From NCBI GenBank assembly GCA_004794785.1, contig SJOL01007465.1, positions 21,338 to 85,337 on the forward strand: 64,000 nucleotides of DNA, given 5' to 3'. Origin of the DNA: Opisthorchis felineus. Taxonomy: Eukaryota > Platyhelminthes > Trematoda > Opisthorchiida > Opisthorchiidae. The translations under genes and the position numbers were made by a program. The notes under the pieces were generated by a model. It did no database searches, had not been told where the DNA came from, and worked only from the letters and a program-made list of their open reading frames with translations. Below, in pieces: positions 1-12,800 of this stretch. Position 1 is the first letter of the stretch; each line of letters starts with the position of its first letter.

Positions 1-587
1 AATTTTTCTCATTTCGTGTAGTAGCTGCGTGGAATAACCTTCCTTGGACAGTTGTCCACGCTCCTTCTAGGACCCATTTCAAAGCACTACTAGGCACTTT
101 TCTATGCGAGTCCTCGTGCTGGCAAAATTACTGCCCTGCGCTGAGAACGTTAAGAGCAGTGCTATACCCTTTTTTCGCTTGCACCTTTCAGGTGGACGAC
201 AACCGCAGAACGACAAGAACACAACCTACCCGGGGACTTGGGAAAAAGCCTCGATCCTGTGTATTAATCCGTGAATCCGCGAATTACTTCTGACCCCACG
301 CTCCCGCCAACTAGGAGCACAACCACCTTGCTGTACCCAAGGAAACTTGTGAAGACGTGGACAAATAAAGTGAAAATGGTAGGGCAATTCTTTCAGCTGT
401 CTGTGAGCCAACAACAGTATTCGTATTTTTCATTTCAGTAATCTGAATTATTACTAGCCTTTGTGCTCTGTCCCATTCAGTCCTGAACTGAATTGGAGAG
501 TTTTACTGGCTCCACACGGCCCCGTGACCTTGAACCAGCGTTTCGTACATCAGGAAGCGCGCATTAGTTCACATCTGTTCGACCGAC
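1..587. other. Region upstream of LAMP exon 1
   Basis: No coding region or repeat is recognised here. The stretch just before the ATG at 588 should contain the promoter and 5' untranslated region of the LAMP gene, but no clear TATA box, initiator or spliced-leader acceptor can be assigned by eye. An additional upstream non-coding exon cannot be excluded. Confidence 0.4.
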
Positions 588-854
588 ATGAATACTGTTG
601 TCGTTTTGCTGTTATCGCTTGTGCCCTTATTGATTAGTGAGTTGATGTCCGAAAGGTTAAACCGTTTTACTGTCACAGATCCACAAAACACGTCAGAAAC
701 TACTACTACGACGCTTACTTCAACAACCACCTCCCCACCGGACACAACCGTTACGCCAGCGCCTACGGTCCCATCGTACAGTGTCTTAAATGGAACGGAC
801 ATTTGCCTCCTTCTGCAAATGAACATCAAACTGGGAATAACTTACTTCAACACG
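588..854 (+). CDS. LAMP: LAMP exon 1: signal peptide, Thr-rich hinge, start of LAMP domain
   Basis: The ATG at 588 starts a hydrophobic signal peptide directly, so it is the preferred start. The exon encodes 89 complete codons (phase 0). It covers the signal peptide, the Thr-rich stalk with sequon N34, and the first strand of the LAMP domain with sequon N68 and Cys73 ([16 protein letters not shown]). The donor follows at 855 (ACG|GTTAGT). The minus frame over this exon is also open but only mirrors the ACN-rich stalk. Confidence 0.88.
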
Positions 855-3800
855 GTTAGTCGTCCCCTTTTATTTGGTCAGAGCACCTGAGGAACCGTAT
901 TGTGTGGGAACTTTTCGAGATTTCGCCTGACCCGTGGTAAACATTCTCCGACTCCCAAAATGGTGGTCGGACTTACGTAACAAATATATGGGCAAGTTTT
1001 AAGTCTTGAGTATACGGCACGCCAACGATTCGCATTATCGGAATGTTTATTTATGAGCAGCGGCCGCTGCTTACCGTAAACCGGAATACGGAAAATATTG
1101 CACATACAAAGATTTCCAGACCCCAAACGGTGTGGTGCAAAAGTTTTGGTTTATATTGAGGATAGTGATTATGTCGCATTAACCTGAATGTCAAGTCAAG
1201 CACCTTCTACACTATTCATATGGTAGTAAATTTACTGACTCCCTTAATGGATTCTGCACAACATCCGTGGGTAGCACGCTCCCCAGAGGATACGCATTTT
1301 TATCCGGCTCTTAAGTCGACCATATGGGCGTACGACTTCGGCTGGTTACGATGACAAACGTCTTAGCTGGGATATGTGAGAATAGACCACCGGGTATGGT
1401 CAGAGTAAGAATTCGTTAGAAAAAAGTTAGATTCCCGCACACACCCATTACTTTTCTAATAGAGTCCCGGAGGGTGTGGGTTTTTACGGACGCCTCAAAG
1501 CGCTCACTTAACGGACCAGAATCGAGACCTTCAGGTGCCAGACCACTTCTGATAATTGGTCCAGGCGCATAAGCCTGTCTCTTGCGATAGAATTGTGCAG
1601 CTTGCGAGGTGGTTCCCCCCACGTGATCCTGTTGATCGGCGCAGTGATGATGGATTTCCGAGAATCCTTACAGTTGTGAAAAGACCTGTCCTAATAAGGC
1701 TTTTTGTTTCATGTCCTATATTTGGAATATACCCAGGGATCGATGGCGCAACGATATGTAGGACGATTGATGGCACAGGGGTGGAGATGAGGAGTTAAGT
1801 GGGTATGCAACCTGGACTATGTATGAACCGCCACGCTGGGCTGCCTGAGAAGTCGCGACCACAGTGCGCATCACGATAGGGAATGTCGGGTTTACAAGCC
1901 AGCTTCGTCAGTGTTAGGCGCTCAGGTGTACAGCTTAGTACCTATCTCGTGTATTGAGAACTAATTCAATTTTATGCAACAAGTTTGGTGTCGCAGTATC
2001 TACCAAAATTTCTGAAAACGGAGGTGGCATGGTCTCTCTAATATGCATGTGAATGAGTCGGCACTGACCACATCAAGCAAGATTGTATGGAACCCGTATC
2101 TTGGAGCAACCCAGGTCTACAGGTGATAAACCAAGTGCACATTCGGATCCTTAGGTTTAGAAACGATGGAAGTCAATATGGAAGGGTAAAATGAGTTCGA
2201 GTTACGTGTCACGACGATAGGTACATTTGATTGGCCTGACGGTGATCGGTTCTCCGAATAGTATCGAGATGTTTTCTCCAGTGTTCGTGACATCCATCGT
2301 CGAAATCTGAGATCGAACATTCAGACGTTCTGTCCAGATGCATACCAAAACATGGAGGCAAAAGACTAAGACAATGAAAGTTAAAGACCCAACTCACTGG
2401 GTGTTCGTTGTCCGGCTTCATACAAAACGGTCCCAAGTAAGTGAAAGTTTGCCAATTCTGGTTTCCAAGTCATTGAACGTTTTTCGAAACTCCAGCATGG
2501 GCTGAAGGTCAATGTTGTCTTCGAGGAGATTGGTTTTTATGCGCGGTTGAGGTGGGAGCAGCAGAGGGCGATGGGCATGTTTAGACGTTCTGAAGGCGTC
2601 TGGGCCGTTATCCGAAGAGACCATGATGGTGGCGTTACCGGGGAATTCCTTCATCCTGGTTATACGGCATGTAAGCACCAGTATTTGCCACTGGTGTATT
2701 GTGTTGATACTGGTGTCCGCGAGCGGTTCTAGTCAAAGTCGTGAACCAATGGTCGGTTTCAGGGACCAGCACGTCAGTTTTCGATATTTGTCAGCTCTGT
2801 TCGTTAATGGAGAATGGACAAGGGAAGCGACGGTAGAGTGTCTGCAGGTCACACTGCCAGTGTTGCCACCAAAGACTAGAGGCGGTTTTCGGAATTGATG
2901 TGGGTGGTGGAGTGGCCCGTCAATGCATGTGGCGCTACTGGTGCACATACACTCGAGGTAGCTCAGTGGATAAGGCGCGAACTTAGTAGCCGGAAGGTCC
3001 GTTGTTCGAACCCAACCCGGCAATCTCGACTGCTCCTGTCAAGGCATGGGCGATATCTCAGCACTCGTACTTCCTTAGGGTGGCACTGCAGCTATGCACC
3101 GGGTGTTATAGCTGAAGGATTATTATTATTTATTATTACTGATGCACGTGGTAAAATGTGACTATGTGACCAATGTGCCTCCTACTTGGACGAGATCCTG
3201 TCTGGTAATCTCGAATCAGTTTCTTTGCCGAGGTTAGGCGTCCCGATCATGGCAGATTTGTCGTCTAGACCGGTTGGAACAGTCGTTTTGTGTACCTTAG
3301 AACGGTAGCGTAATGGTTGATCAATCTCAGTCCTCTGGGATGCCCTGTTTTTTCCAAGGAGTTCAAACAGTGTGATTGAGGCAAAACACAAAGATCCACC
3401 ATCGTCTTTAAATAGCCCTTGTAAAAGTTCATCTGCTTTGCAGCCCGACGGGGCTTCGGGGAAAGACTGGAATGGAATCTAAACCCACATAACACGAACC
3501 GAGTGAAAGACAGGTGTAGGTGCCGGTGGCAAACTAAATGACTGTTGAAAATACTATGCCTGAAGATTTAGACGTTGGATTTTGTCGTGTATTGGGTTTC
3601 CAATATTTTTGACTCATCATCGCTGATCATCATCATTTGCATCGATACAACTTCAGTACATACCCGCGCTTAGCTGCCATACAACCGTTTGGGGTAGAAA
3701 ACTTTAGTCAAGTGTGGAAATGAAAGAAAAGGGGGGGTTAGTGCGAAGAAGCCATACATACTTGAGGAAACGATCAAGAATAAGGGCAGCATCGAATTAA

Positions 3801-3868
3801 ACACATCCTATCATGTCATATTAAGGAGCTATCAGCTGGATTGACCAAGCGTCCTTTACGAACCTCAT

Positions 3869-3899
<31 letters not shown>

Positions 3900-6800
3900 C
3901 GTTCAGCTATAACACCCTTTCGATGCCTAGCTGCCATGCTACCCGAAGGAAGCACGAGGGCTGAGATACTGCCAGGTTGCCCAAGCCTAGACAGGGAAAT
4001 CGAGAGGCAGAGGTCGGGTTCGAACCACGGACCTTGCGGTCAGTAAATTCGCGCTCTAACCACTGAACCATCTTGAGCCCTAATTCGATATATGCCCAGC
4101 GCATAACTATAGGGTAAGTTTAGCTGGACAGTCTGGCTATGAAATGGTGCCATCATGAAGAGGCTGGTTCATGTATCTCTGTGACCGATACTGAGGGGTG
4201 TCCGTGCAACACTCGCAAAGTTTCTCATACCAGGTTGGTCAGTGGTTAGAGGTCTGACGAGCACACCCTCTTGGTCCTCCAGGTTGGGGGTTACAACACA
4301 TGCGGCGAGTTGCTTTTCATCATCGTCATCGTCATCATTATCATAGACAGCATGACATCAGTGTTTAACACTGATGCTTCGCTGCCGTGAGATTTATTTG
4401 AAAGCCTTATTGTGAAGAAAAGGATAAAGGTGGATGGGGAAGGGACTTAGTGCTACCTTACTACAATCATTCCGAGATGCCTACACCTCCAGACACTCAT
4501 TCAGGCAATCTGATAAAAACCGACAACACGAACGCCATTGACATCGTTTAGCAGCCATATCTTGCAGCGCCTCGAACCAGGCGCAGTGGGGATCACGCGT
4601 TTCCCCATCCTGGTAAGCGAGTAGCACCGACAGCACTTAAACGTTTCGTAATCTCTTTCATACTCTGCCAGCTCAAGGACTGGCCACCTCTCTGCTTCCG
4701 CCACTCTGAACTGGGCACAAAAGCAGTACTATCTTCTGCTGCCTTGCGGCCAGGCTTTGAGCTAAAGGATTTCATCGAGGATTGAGGAGTATATAGTCGT
4801 CCTGTTTATGTTTGGACGATCTGACAATATCCCAGCCGGCGTACAACCATGATTCCTACAACTACAAGTGCTGTCATGCTACATCGGCCGTCGCACGGTG
4901 TCATCAAGCGTGTTGGCTTACCTGCCGGATACAGCAGGGCCGGTAAGCTGCTGATGCCCCACTTCTGTCTTTCTCCCCCGCCCCGTTAGTAACACTGTTC
5001 TTGTAGACCAATCCGTTAGGACTGACCCTGTTCGTTTTGGATCTTTCTCGGTGCAACATTTGCGGGTCGACAGTCTCGACCCCCGATTGTCTGGCTGCTT
5101 TTAACGTTCGCACTCTGAAAGAAGCAGAACTGCTCTTGCTTTCACACTGGGTTTGCTTGACATCATATGTGTTACGTATCATAAACGAGAATTCAAGATA
5201 CAAGGACGGTCATTGGGCTGACTGCCCCATCACCTGCTTGCAGCTGTGCAACTCTGGTGACCGAAAGGCGGCTGCGCCCAAATGTGAGTGCGTCGGCATC
5301 ATCCTAAGTCACCGGTTTGCAGGACCCTAGTTTGACTGGATACCCGTTGATGGTTGCCTCTGTGCGCTTCGTTTGGTAACATCCATGGAGGAGTCTCCCT
5401 AGTGGAAGGCTGATCGATGTCTTTTCATCGTATCTGCTTACGTCCCAACCAACTGCAACTGTGACACCATCAAAAACAAATTTTTACGACACTTCGAGTG
5501 CCCTGTTACGGTGGGCTGAAAGCCCAGACATTCGAATGCACTAGTGGGCAGACTTAGCGCATCTGGGACTCGATTGCGTGGTTAACTTGGATTGGACTCA
5601 GTACTTACCGACAACGACGAACGACCACCTCAGCTGCCTGCTGACGGCGGACTGCACATACTTCCGGAATAACCGAAATCGTTAGACTACTTGATGTCCT
5701 CTAACAGCGTACCAGCCACGGACCAAAACTGATCACATCGCCATCAGTTACAAATGGCATCAACATAATCATTAGGGACAGCAACATCAGTGTTGACACA
5801 GATACTTCACAGAGTTTATTATATTTGAAGCCTAACAATGAAAAGAGAAAAGTGGGGCTGATCAACCGCAAGCATTCCCAGTTGCCTACACCTCCAGGTG
5901 CTCAGTCAAACAATCTAGAAAGAAACTGACAATACGAACGCCACTCAAATCGTCAGCCGCCATTTCTTGCAATGTTTCCAGCTAAGCACAGGAGAGGTCG
6001 CAGGGACCCCATCCTGGAAGGCGTATCACACCACACCACAACACCCAAACTCTTCGTACTTTTTCACTCCCTTCTGCCAAATCATACGCTGTCCACCTCG
6101 CGTTTCAGCCATTCTGAAGGAAGCACAGAAAACAACACTCTGGTCTCAGTAGACGGTGTTTCGGCATGTGTAGCACATGGCCTAGCCACCGTTGTTGATG
6201 AAGCTGGCTGTTTTCCGCGGTTGAAGTACCTGCTGCACAACCAAATACCCGTTTTCTAATTACCTTGTTAAGAATCCGTTAACGTTATCCCAAACCAGCA
6301 GCGCTTCTGAGGCATCGGTGGTCAAAATCCTCACATTTGTTCGCAGAGACCACGTCTCGCAGCCAAACAACAACTTAGTCCTTGCTATAGCCTGGTACAC
6401 GCGCGACTCTTGAGACCCAGTTATATGCCTTTTTTGACGCCACAAGTGACGCAGATTAGCAAACGTGATTCGTGTCTTTGAGATTCTTGCAGTAACTTCA
6501 TCAGACACATTTCCGTCAGAGCTAATACAACTGCCGAGGCATGTAAAATTCTCCACAACATCCAGTGACTCTCCTTGAATTGTAAGGGGTATGTTCAAAG
6601 ACTACATGTTCTCAAGCATAACTTTGCACTTTGAATGTGAAAGACACGTGCCGGAAGATGGTATAACGGTGGTCAGTTTATCCAACACGCCCAGAAGCAT
6701 GTGAATAAAGGGATCGGATTATATTCACAAAGGCATGCCCTGTTGTGCAAGTGCGCTTAACAACACTGACCAGTCTACATAACCGAACGCATCTTTGAAG

Positions 6801-9800
6801 TCGAGGGACGCCAAGATTGTGGATAGTCGGTACATATGGCGTTGCTCTGACGGAATGAAAATGTGTGGTTAATGCATCCTCTACCCGGTCGAAATCCCGC
6901 TTGATGCTCACGGATCAAAGATTCGCATACTGTGGTATGACGACCGAGAGTCGGTGGCGCCAGCAGCCTTGTTGCAGCGAGAGACAAACTGACACCTCCG
7001 TAGTCACTACATTCACTGCAAGTACTCTTTTTAAAAATAAGCAACATTGTCGACTCACCTGATTTATCTGGGACGGTCTCCTGCTCTCAGATAGCCTAGA
7101 CAGGCACTGGCTGAGAAATTCACCGCCGTCCTTCAATAGATCACGTGGAGGATCGTCAGGACCAGCAGCACTATAATGCTTGAGTAAAGATATACACTCG
7201 GACACTTCTGAGGTTGAAGGCGGCTCCATATTCACAGTCCACGTTTCTGTTGAAGGCCAGCATTCCGGATTGGAAGTAGCAAGTGGTCAACTGAACCGTT
7301 GTTCGAAGTACTGTGCCCAGCGGTCCAAACGTTCTTTGCTGGATATCAGATAGCCATTCTGGTCTCTGTTAGTTTCGCTGACAAGAGGCCTCCGAGGACC
7401 AATCGAACTAATCAGGTAGAACAGCTTGGGGACGTTTCCAACATTTTTGCCCCATCCATTTCTTCACTAAGCTCGGTATGCACGGACACTCAGTTTTACC
7501 TGGCGTTGGATAATGCGTCTCGTTGAGTTGTGGTTGCAGCCAAGAGGAATATGTCACCGGGCCTCCAGCAAGCCAGGGTCCTATCAGAGATCCAATGTTT
7601 GGATGCGGTTGACTGGGTTGTACCGCAAACGGAAGTTCCGGCTCTGAGTAGGGCTTTGGATATCTGTTCCCAGTGGACGTTACTACCCGACATAGGACCA
7701 TCTGGCAAGCTTTCGAGGAGCCGGTTCTGATAAGTTGGTATGATTTTCGGATCCACTAGCTTGTCAGTGGCTAATTGAGGTGTTTGCGTTTTGCGTAGAC
7801 CTGAAAAGTAGCAGCAGACAGGTGTATGGTCGGAGTCCACGCTTGTATTCCAGGAGGAGCGGCAAACAGTGGTCGACCTCCGCCACCGGTAACTGACAGC
7901 ACGTGGTCAAGCGATTTCCTCTGTTTCAGAAATCGGTACTGCAAAGGAACCGTCTGTGGTCGGCACACGTCTGAAGCCGGCGCTCTCTCTTGTCCGTGCG
8001 TCTCGTCTCCAACCCAAGACAACCACCCCGTTGAGCCTCTGCAGCGCTTGGTCTAACTACATGGACGTTCATGTCACCACCAACTACAACGACGTCTGAG
8101 CTTTCAGCCCGCTGTAAAAGCGCACCAAGAGCGTCCTAGGATCTGCCTTTGGCAGATTCAGAGCTGCAGTCCGTCGGAGCGTAAACAGACACAATAAGCA
8201 GGGTGCGACGGACCTCGTTTCTCAAGTCTCCTTCACAGACGTTGTGAAACGAACCGCGCGGAGGCGACTGTCAACGGGTATCCAATCAAGTAGAGACGCT
8301 TCCGCTAGGTCGCTCAATACAATACCCACGCCGGCATATCCAGCCGCAGCGGCCTTTCCATCACCAGAGGGTCGCAGCCGGGACCTGCAAGAGTGCGAGG
8401 GGACAGTCAGTTCTATTACAGTACTTACGTCCTGGATCCTTGTTTCAGACAGACAGCATAACTCAATGCAGTGGGAATCCAGCTTACGAGCAAGAGCTGC
8501 TTGTTCTTCTGCCTGCTTCAGTGTGCGAACATTAAAGGAGGCTAAGTAGACTGCTGAAAACAGACTTCGAGGTGTTTAGGCTTGTTAGTGATGTCGTCAC
8601 ACAGAGGCTGCAGCTGAGCGTGATGCATGGCGAGCAAAGCGGCCAGACTTAGTGCTCGGATCTGTGGAGAGAATATTCAACTTGGGATGGGTTATGGCAG
8701 CAGAGAGAATACGAATAGAAGTCAGCAGTAGCATGTTTTCGTTTACCCGCCCTGCTGCAAACAGCAAGTAAGGTGACCCCGGCTGGTGACGCGACGCGAT
8801 GACCGATATGGCATGACAATATTTTCAGTAGCAACGTTCATAGTTGTACGTGGGCTGGGATATTGTCAGGCGCTCATACGTAGACAGGAGCACGATTAGG
8901 GTCAAACAATATGGAAAGAAACTGACAGGGTGAACACCATTGAAATCGGCTAGGCGCCATTGGTTGTAGCGTCTCCAGCCAAAAATTCGTGAGGTAAGAA
9001 TCTGTGAACGAAAGGGCAGTCCCACTGAACTTCTAAATCTGAAAGTTGCGGGAACAGTGACCATTTGCTTGATTACTTTTCCCGCTAATTTCCTACTTTT
9101 ACAAAAGTACAATGGGCATTGGCCCAAAGACGATAGGTGTGCTTTTGAATGCGAATAGATACGATATCACAAATTTGAGCAAAACGACTGAATTGCCTTA
9201 TTGGGACAATGGTCGTGTCTCAAAGACATAAACAATCCATTTCCTGCTAGTGACACGCACAGTTAGTCGTAGCTCTTGAATTACGTGTTCTTAAATGGAG
9301 GGAGAACTTTAACAGATTTCGTTTCAAATTGAAAAGTGACCGAAACCAAATTCAGAGTGCTTCCAGCTGTCACGCAGTCTCGCCCTATTAGGAACACTCC
9401 GCAGACGAGGCTTTTCTGATCGGTTCCTTTGGGCAGTCTATATGAGGGAGTGTTCGGAAGCCACACTGTACCAGGCGTTTACAATCCCATTAAATACTTC
9501 TGTCCTTAAGACATTCCAACATCGGTCTCCTGCATTTTAGTTCGGGACTTTTATGATCCACATCTCCAGTAGCTGCAAAATCGGTGTGCAGGTGAACATT
9601 TTTTGGCGCTTCCCCAACACAACTCTGCTCTTGGCTGTGTATTTTCAGCACGAATTCATTGTCGCCAGAGCTTACACATCTAGAGAGTGAAATGCTTCCT
9701 AATTAATAGCTTTCTAAAAAAGCGGTTTTTTCAGTGGGGTCACGGAACGGATCCTTGGGACAGAATGCGTTGTAACGCGAATCTCTGTGTACTCAGAAAT

Positions 9801-12800
9801 GTATCTGTCTTAACGGGAATCTTTTCTGTTGGTATTCATTCTGACGGCGTGCTACTGCTCACTGTTTCTTGTGGAGCGTCACCAGTTCCAATAGGGAAAA
9901 TGAAATCTTTTCCAAAATATCTTGGTATCCTGGTAATACGGATTTCATGTCCTCCACATGTCCAGGAGATGCGACACTTCTTTGGACATCTTTTTACCTT
10001 CTTGCTCCCACTGGGTCAACCTCTTTGTACCCGGTGCCGTCAGTTCACACTATGGTTTTCTTTAGGCCTTTGCCACATTTACTTGCTTGTCATTGTTCTG
10101 TGGGCGACGCTGAATAACCCCATCGCAGCACGCGTTAACACATCCAGTGCATGTCTACCGCCAGATTTTCCGATCCTTGGTGCTTACCTCCTGTTTACAT
10201 CTATTTGACTGTGCTCTTTCAGAAAGGTGAACCGCTGATGCGCAACTTCTACATAAACTCTACCAGGCACTTCGATATTGTCACAAACGGTACCTGTGGT
10301 ATTGAGTTGGAAACCTTGATGTTGACGTGGTGGCCCGAACAGCCTCAGGTTAAGGATGCACCGAGTTGGTCATTGGGTCTGCAGTTCCACAAACGCGCTG
10401 ATGGACACTTCAGTTTGGACTTTATGGACCTAAAGTACATCACCAACACATCCCTTTTCCCTGATACCAATGAGACATGTAAGTCGCATCGCTTCACACT
10501 GAATTAGGTTTGTCGCGAATTGCTAAAGGTTCATATAAGTCTTCTGTTTTTTACTTTACGATCTCTCAAACTTGCATGCACTTTGAATAGTCGTAATACA
10601 CCACTCATAAGCTTGCTGAAAACTCTTCGACAACACACGGCCGGTTTCTCCCTTCTTGGAGCTCATCAGGTAGATGCGGTCCCTGAGTTTCCGTCGACCT
10701 TATGTTCTACTTGAACCCAAATTGTACGAAATTCGACTTATACACTCATCTGCATACCAGTTTGGTCTTCACGGGAGATTCACATGGAACCCAGGCTTCA
10801 TGATGTTCTAATTCTTATGAGTAGTGTATTACGTCTGTGCAGTGTAATGCGTTATCTCGAATAGCGCACCAACCGAAACAGGAGTAAGAATGTCAAAAAC
10901 GAGAGATTCAGCTGGGTCCCAGGTAAGTCCCCCATCAAAATCAAATTGGTATGCAGATGAGTGTATAAGTTGTATGGACTTTCTTACTCGCGCGCATTGA
11001 TTGCGGAAAAAAGACTATTGTGGGGGCAACACCAAACAATATATAGACATGATCATTAAAAAAAGTAAGATGAGCGCACACGCGGAGATCGTAGAGGGTT
11101 GAATAGTTTTAGCCGGGAAAACGTTAACCCGTCGTAAACAGTAGAAGACTTTGAAGTCCATAAAATAAGGAGCTGAACAGGTGTGAAATGATATAGAGAA
11201 AAGTAAATATTGTAGCCGAACTGTCTACTTTCCGTTTGGTTTCTATTCCTTTGTCTAAGTTAACTCTGCGCCAAATCACGTTTTGTCGGTGCACCATCCC
11301 TTGTCTGACGCGGTTTCGTACCCCCTCACTAGTTCATTTGGCAATAGACCCTGTGCTATACTTCTGGGCTGGTTTACTTACACTGTCCCAATCTAAAGCT
11401 GCCACCTTGACGTGGTGGTCGGGCTTGAGTGCTGCAATGATCCCGCGGGCTACACTGGCTGGAACTTCTTTCCGCAAAGTGCAACCATGCCAGGAAGGCC
11501 CAGGGGGCAGTCAGACCAAGAGCAGCGAGACACCGTACTACGAGTACTCGTGCTACGAGGTGGTCTGAGGGTAAAGTCGTACTGTCCTCTGTGATAAGAG
11601 TGTGAAGGCAGTAAGGTGTTTCCCTCAGGCGACCAGCGTGTCGATATTCATGGAAGCAGCGATGCTGCCTTCCCCCGAGGAAGGACGGGTTAGAAAAGGT
11701 CGGCCCCAAAAACCGCACACTCCGATCGCCCAACGGTTGGCCGTGACTGCCGGCGCATTATTGAATACGGTCGAAATAATTTTAAAACCAAAGAGTCCGG
11801 GGCTGCTCAAGAGGTTTTGTTGTGCGCAACCGCATCAGAAATGAGACAGTAATGCCTTATTCCCTGCGCCCTCGGGTTAGGCCAACCCCCTGCAGCCGAG
11901 CAGGTCAGACTATTGAGTCATCGGATCCGGGCAGGATCCCCAAAGAAAACCCTACTGTCCGCTGCCTCGTGGGTCAGACTTTTGAGTCAGAGGCTAGGGG
12001 CAGGGTTCCCGAACAAAACCCTACATCCTCCCACTGCCTTGTGGGTCAGACTTTTGAGTCAAAGGCTCAAGGTGGGGTACCTCAACCAAACCCCCTTCCT
12101 CGGCCTGGGCAACCGGGAAGTATCATTTGCCCGCGCAGTTCGGTGTCCACCGATGTCCCTCCCCAACCCCTTCCCACCACACAAGCAAACGTCACTGGGT
12201 CACTTGACTGTCAGTTATCTGACCGAAGGGCCTTATGCTCCTCGCTGCCTATTAACAGTAAACAAAATAACACCCTTCTAAATCCACGAGATCCTTTCTA
12301 TATAGGAGCTTTTAACGTCCGTACTCTATGTCAAATTGGCAAACAGGCAATGCTTGCTGAAACCTTATACTCCCTTAAAATTGATGTATGCTGTGTCTCC
12401 GAAACACGCATACAAGACCCACGCGTGGTTATGCATCTCAGAACGCCAAGGATGAACTCAGCTCTTTCACATTTCTCCCTCCGTGTGTCCGGTGACCCAG
12501 AAGCGATGACTCGTGGAATATATGGCGTGGGAGTTGCACTCAGCCCCAGAGCTGAACGCGCTTTGCTGGATTGGATCCCAGTGAACAGTCGTCTTTGCGC
12601 CGTCCGGTTATCCAGTTCAATCAAGCTCAATGCCTCTCGGCATAAAAAGCGGTGCCTGTTTGTAGTGTCGGCTTATGCCCCAACGGACTGCAGTTCTGAT
12701 GCTGAGAAGGATACTTTCTATCGAGAGCTATCCGGGCTCATTCGTCAAGCAAAAAGCACTGACATTGTGATACTTGTAGGCGATATGAATGCTCAAGTCG

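Noticed and set aside
569..829. Minus-strand frame opposite LAMP exon 1
   Set aside because: A Val-rich mirror of the ACN threonine codons of the mucin-like stalk, with no signal or family.
10606..10704. Splice or terminator hairpin interpretation of the ribozyme repeat
   Set aside because: The same boxes CTGATGA, GAAA and the cleavage triplet recur at fixed spacing in unrelated contexts, which fits a hammerhead rather than a local hairpin.
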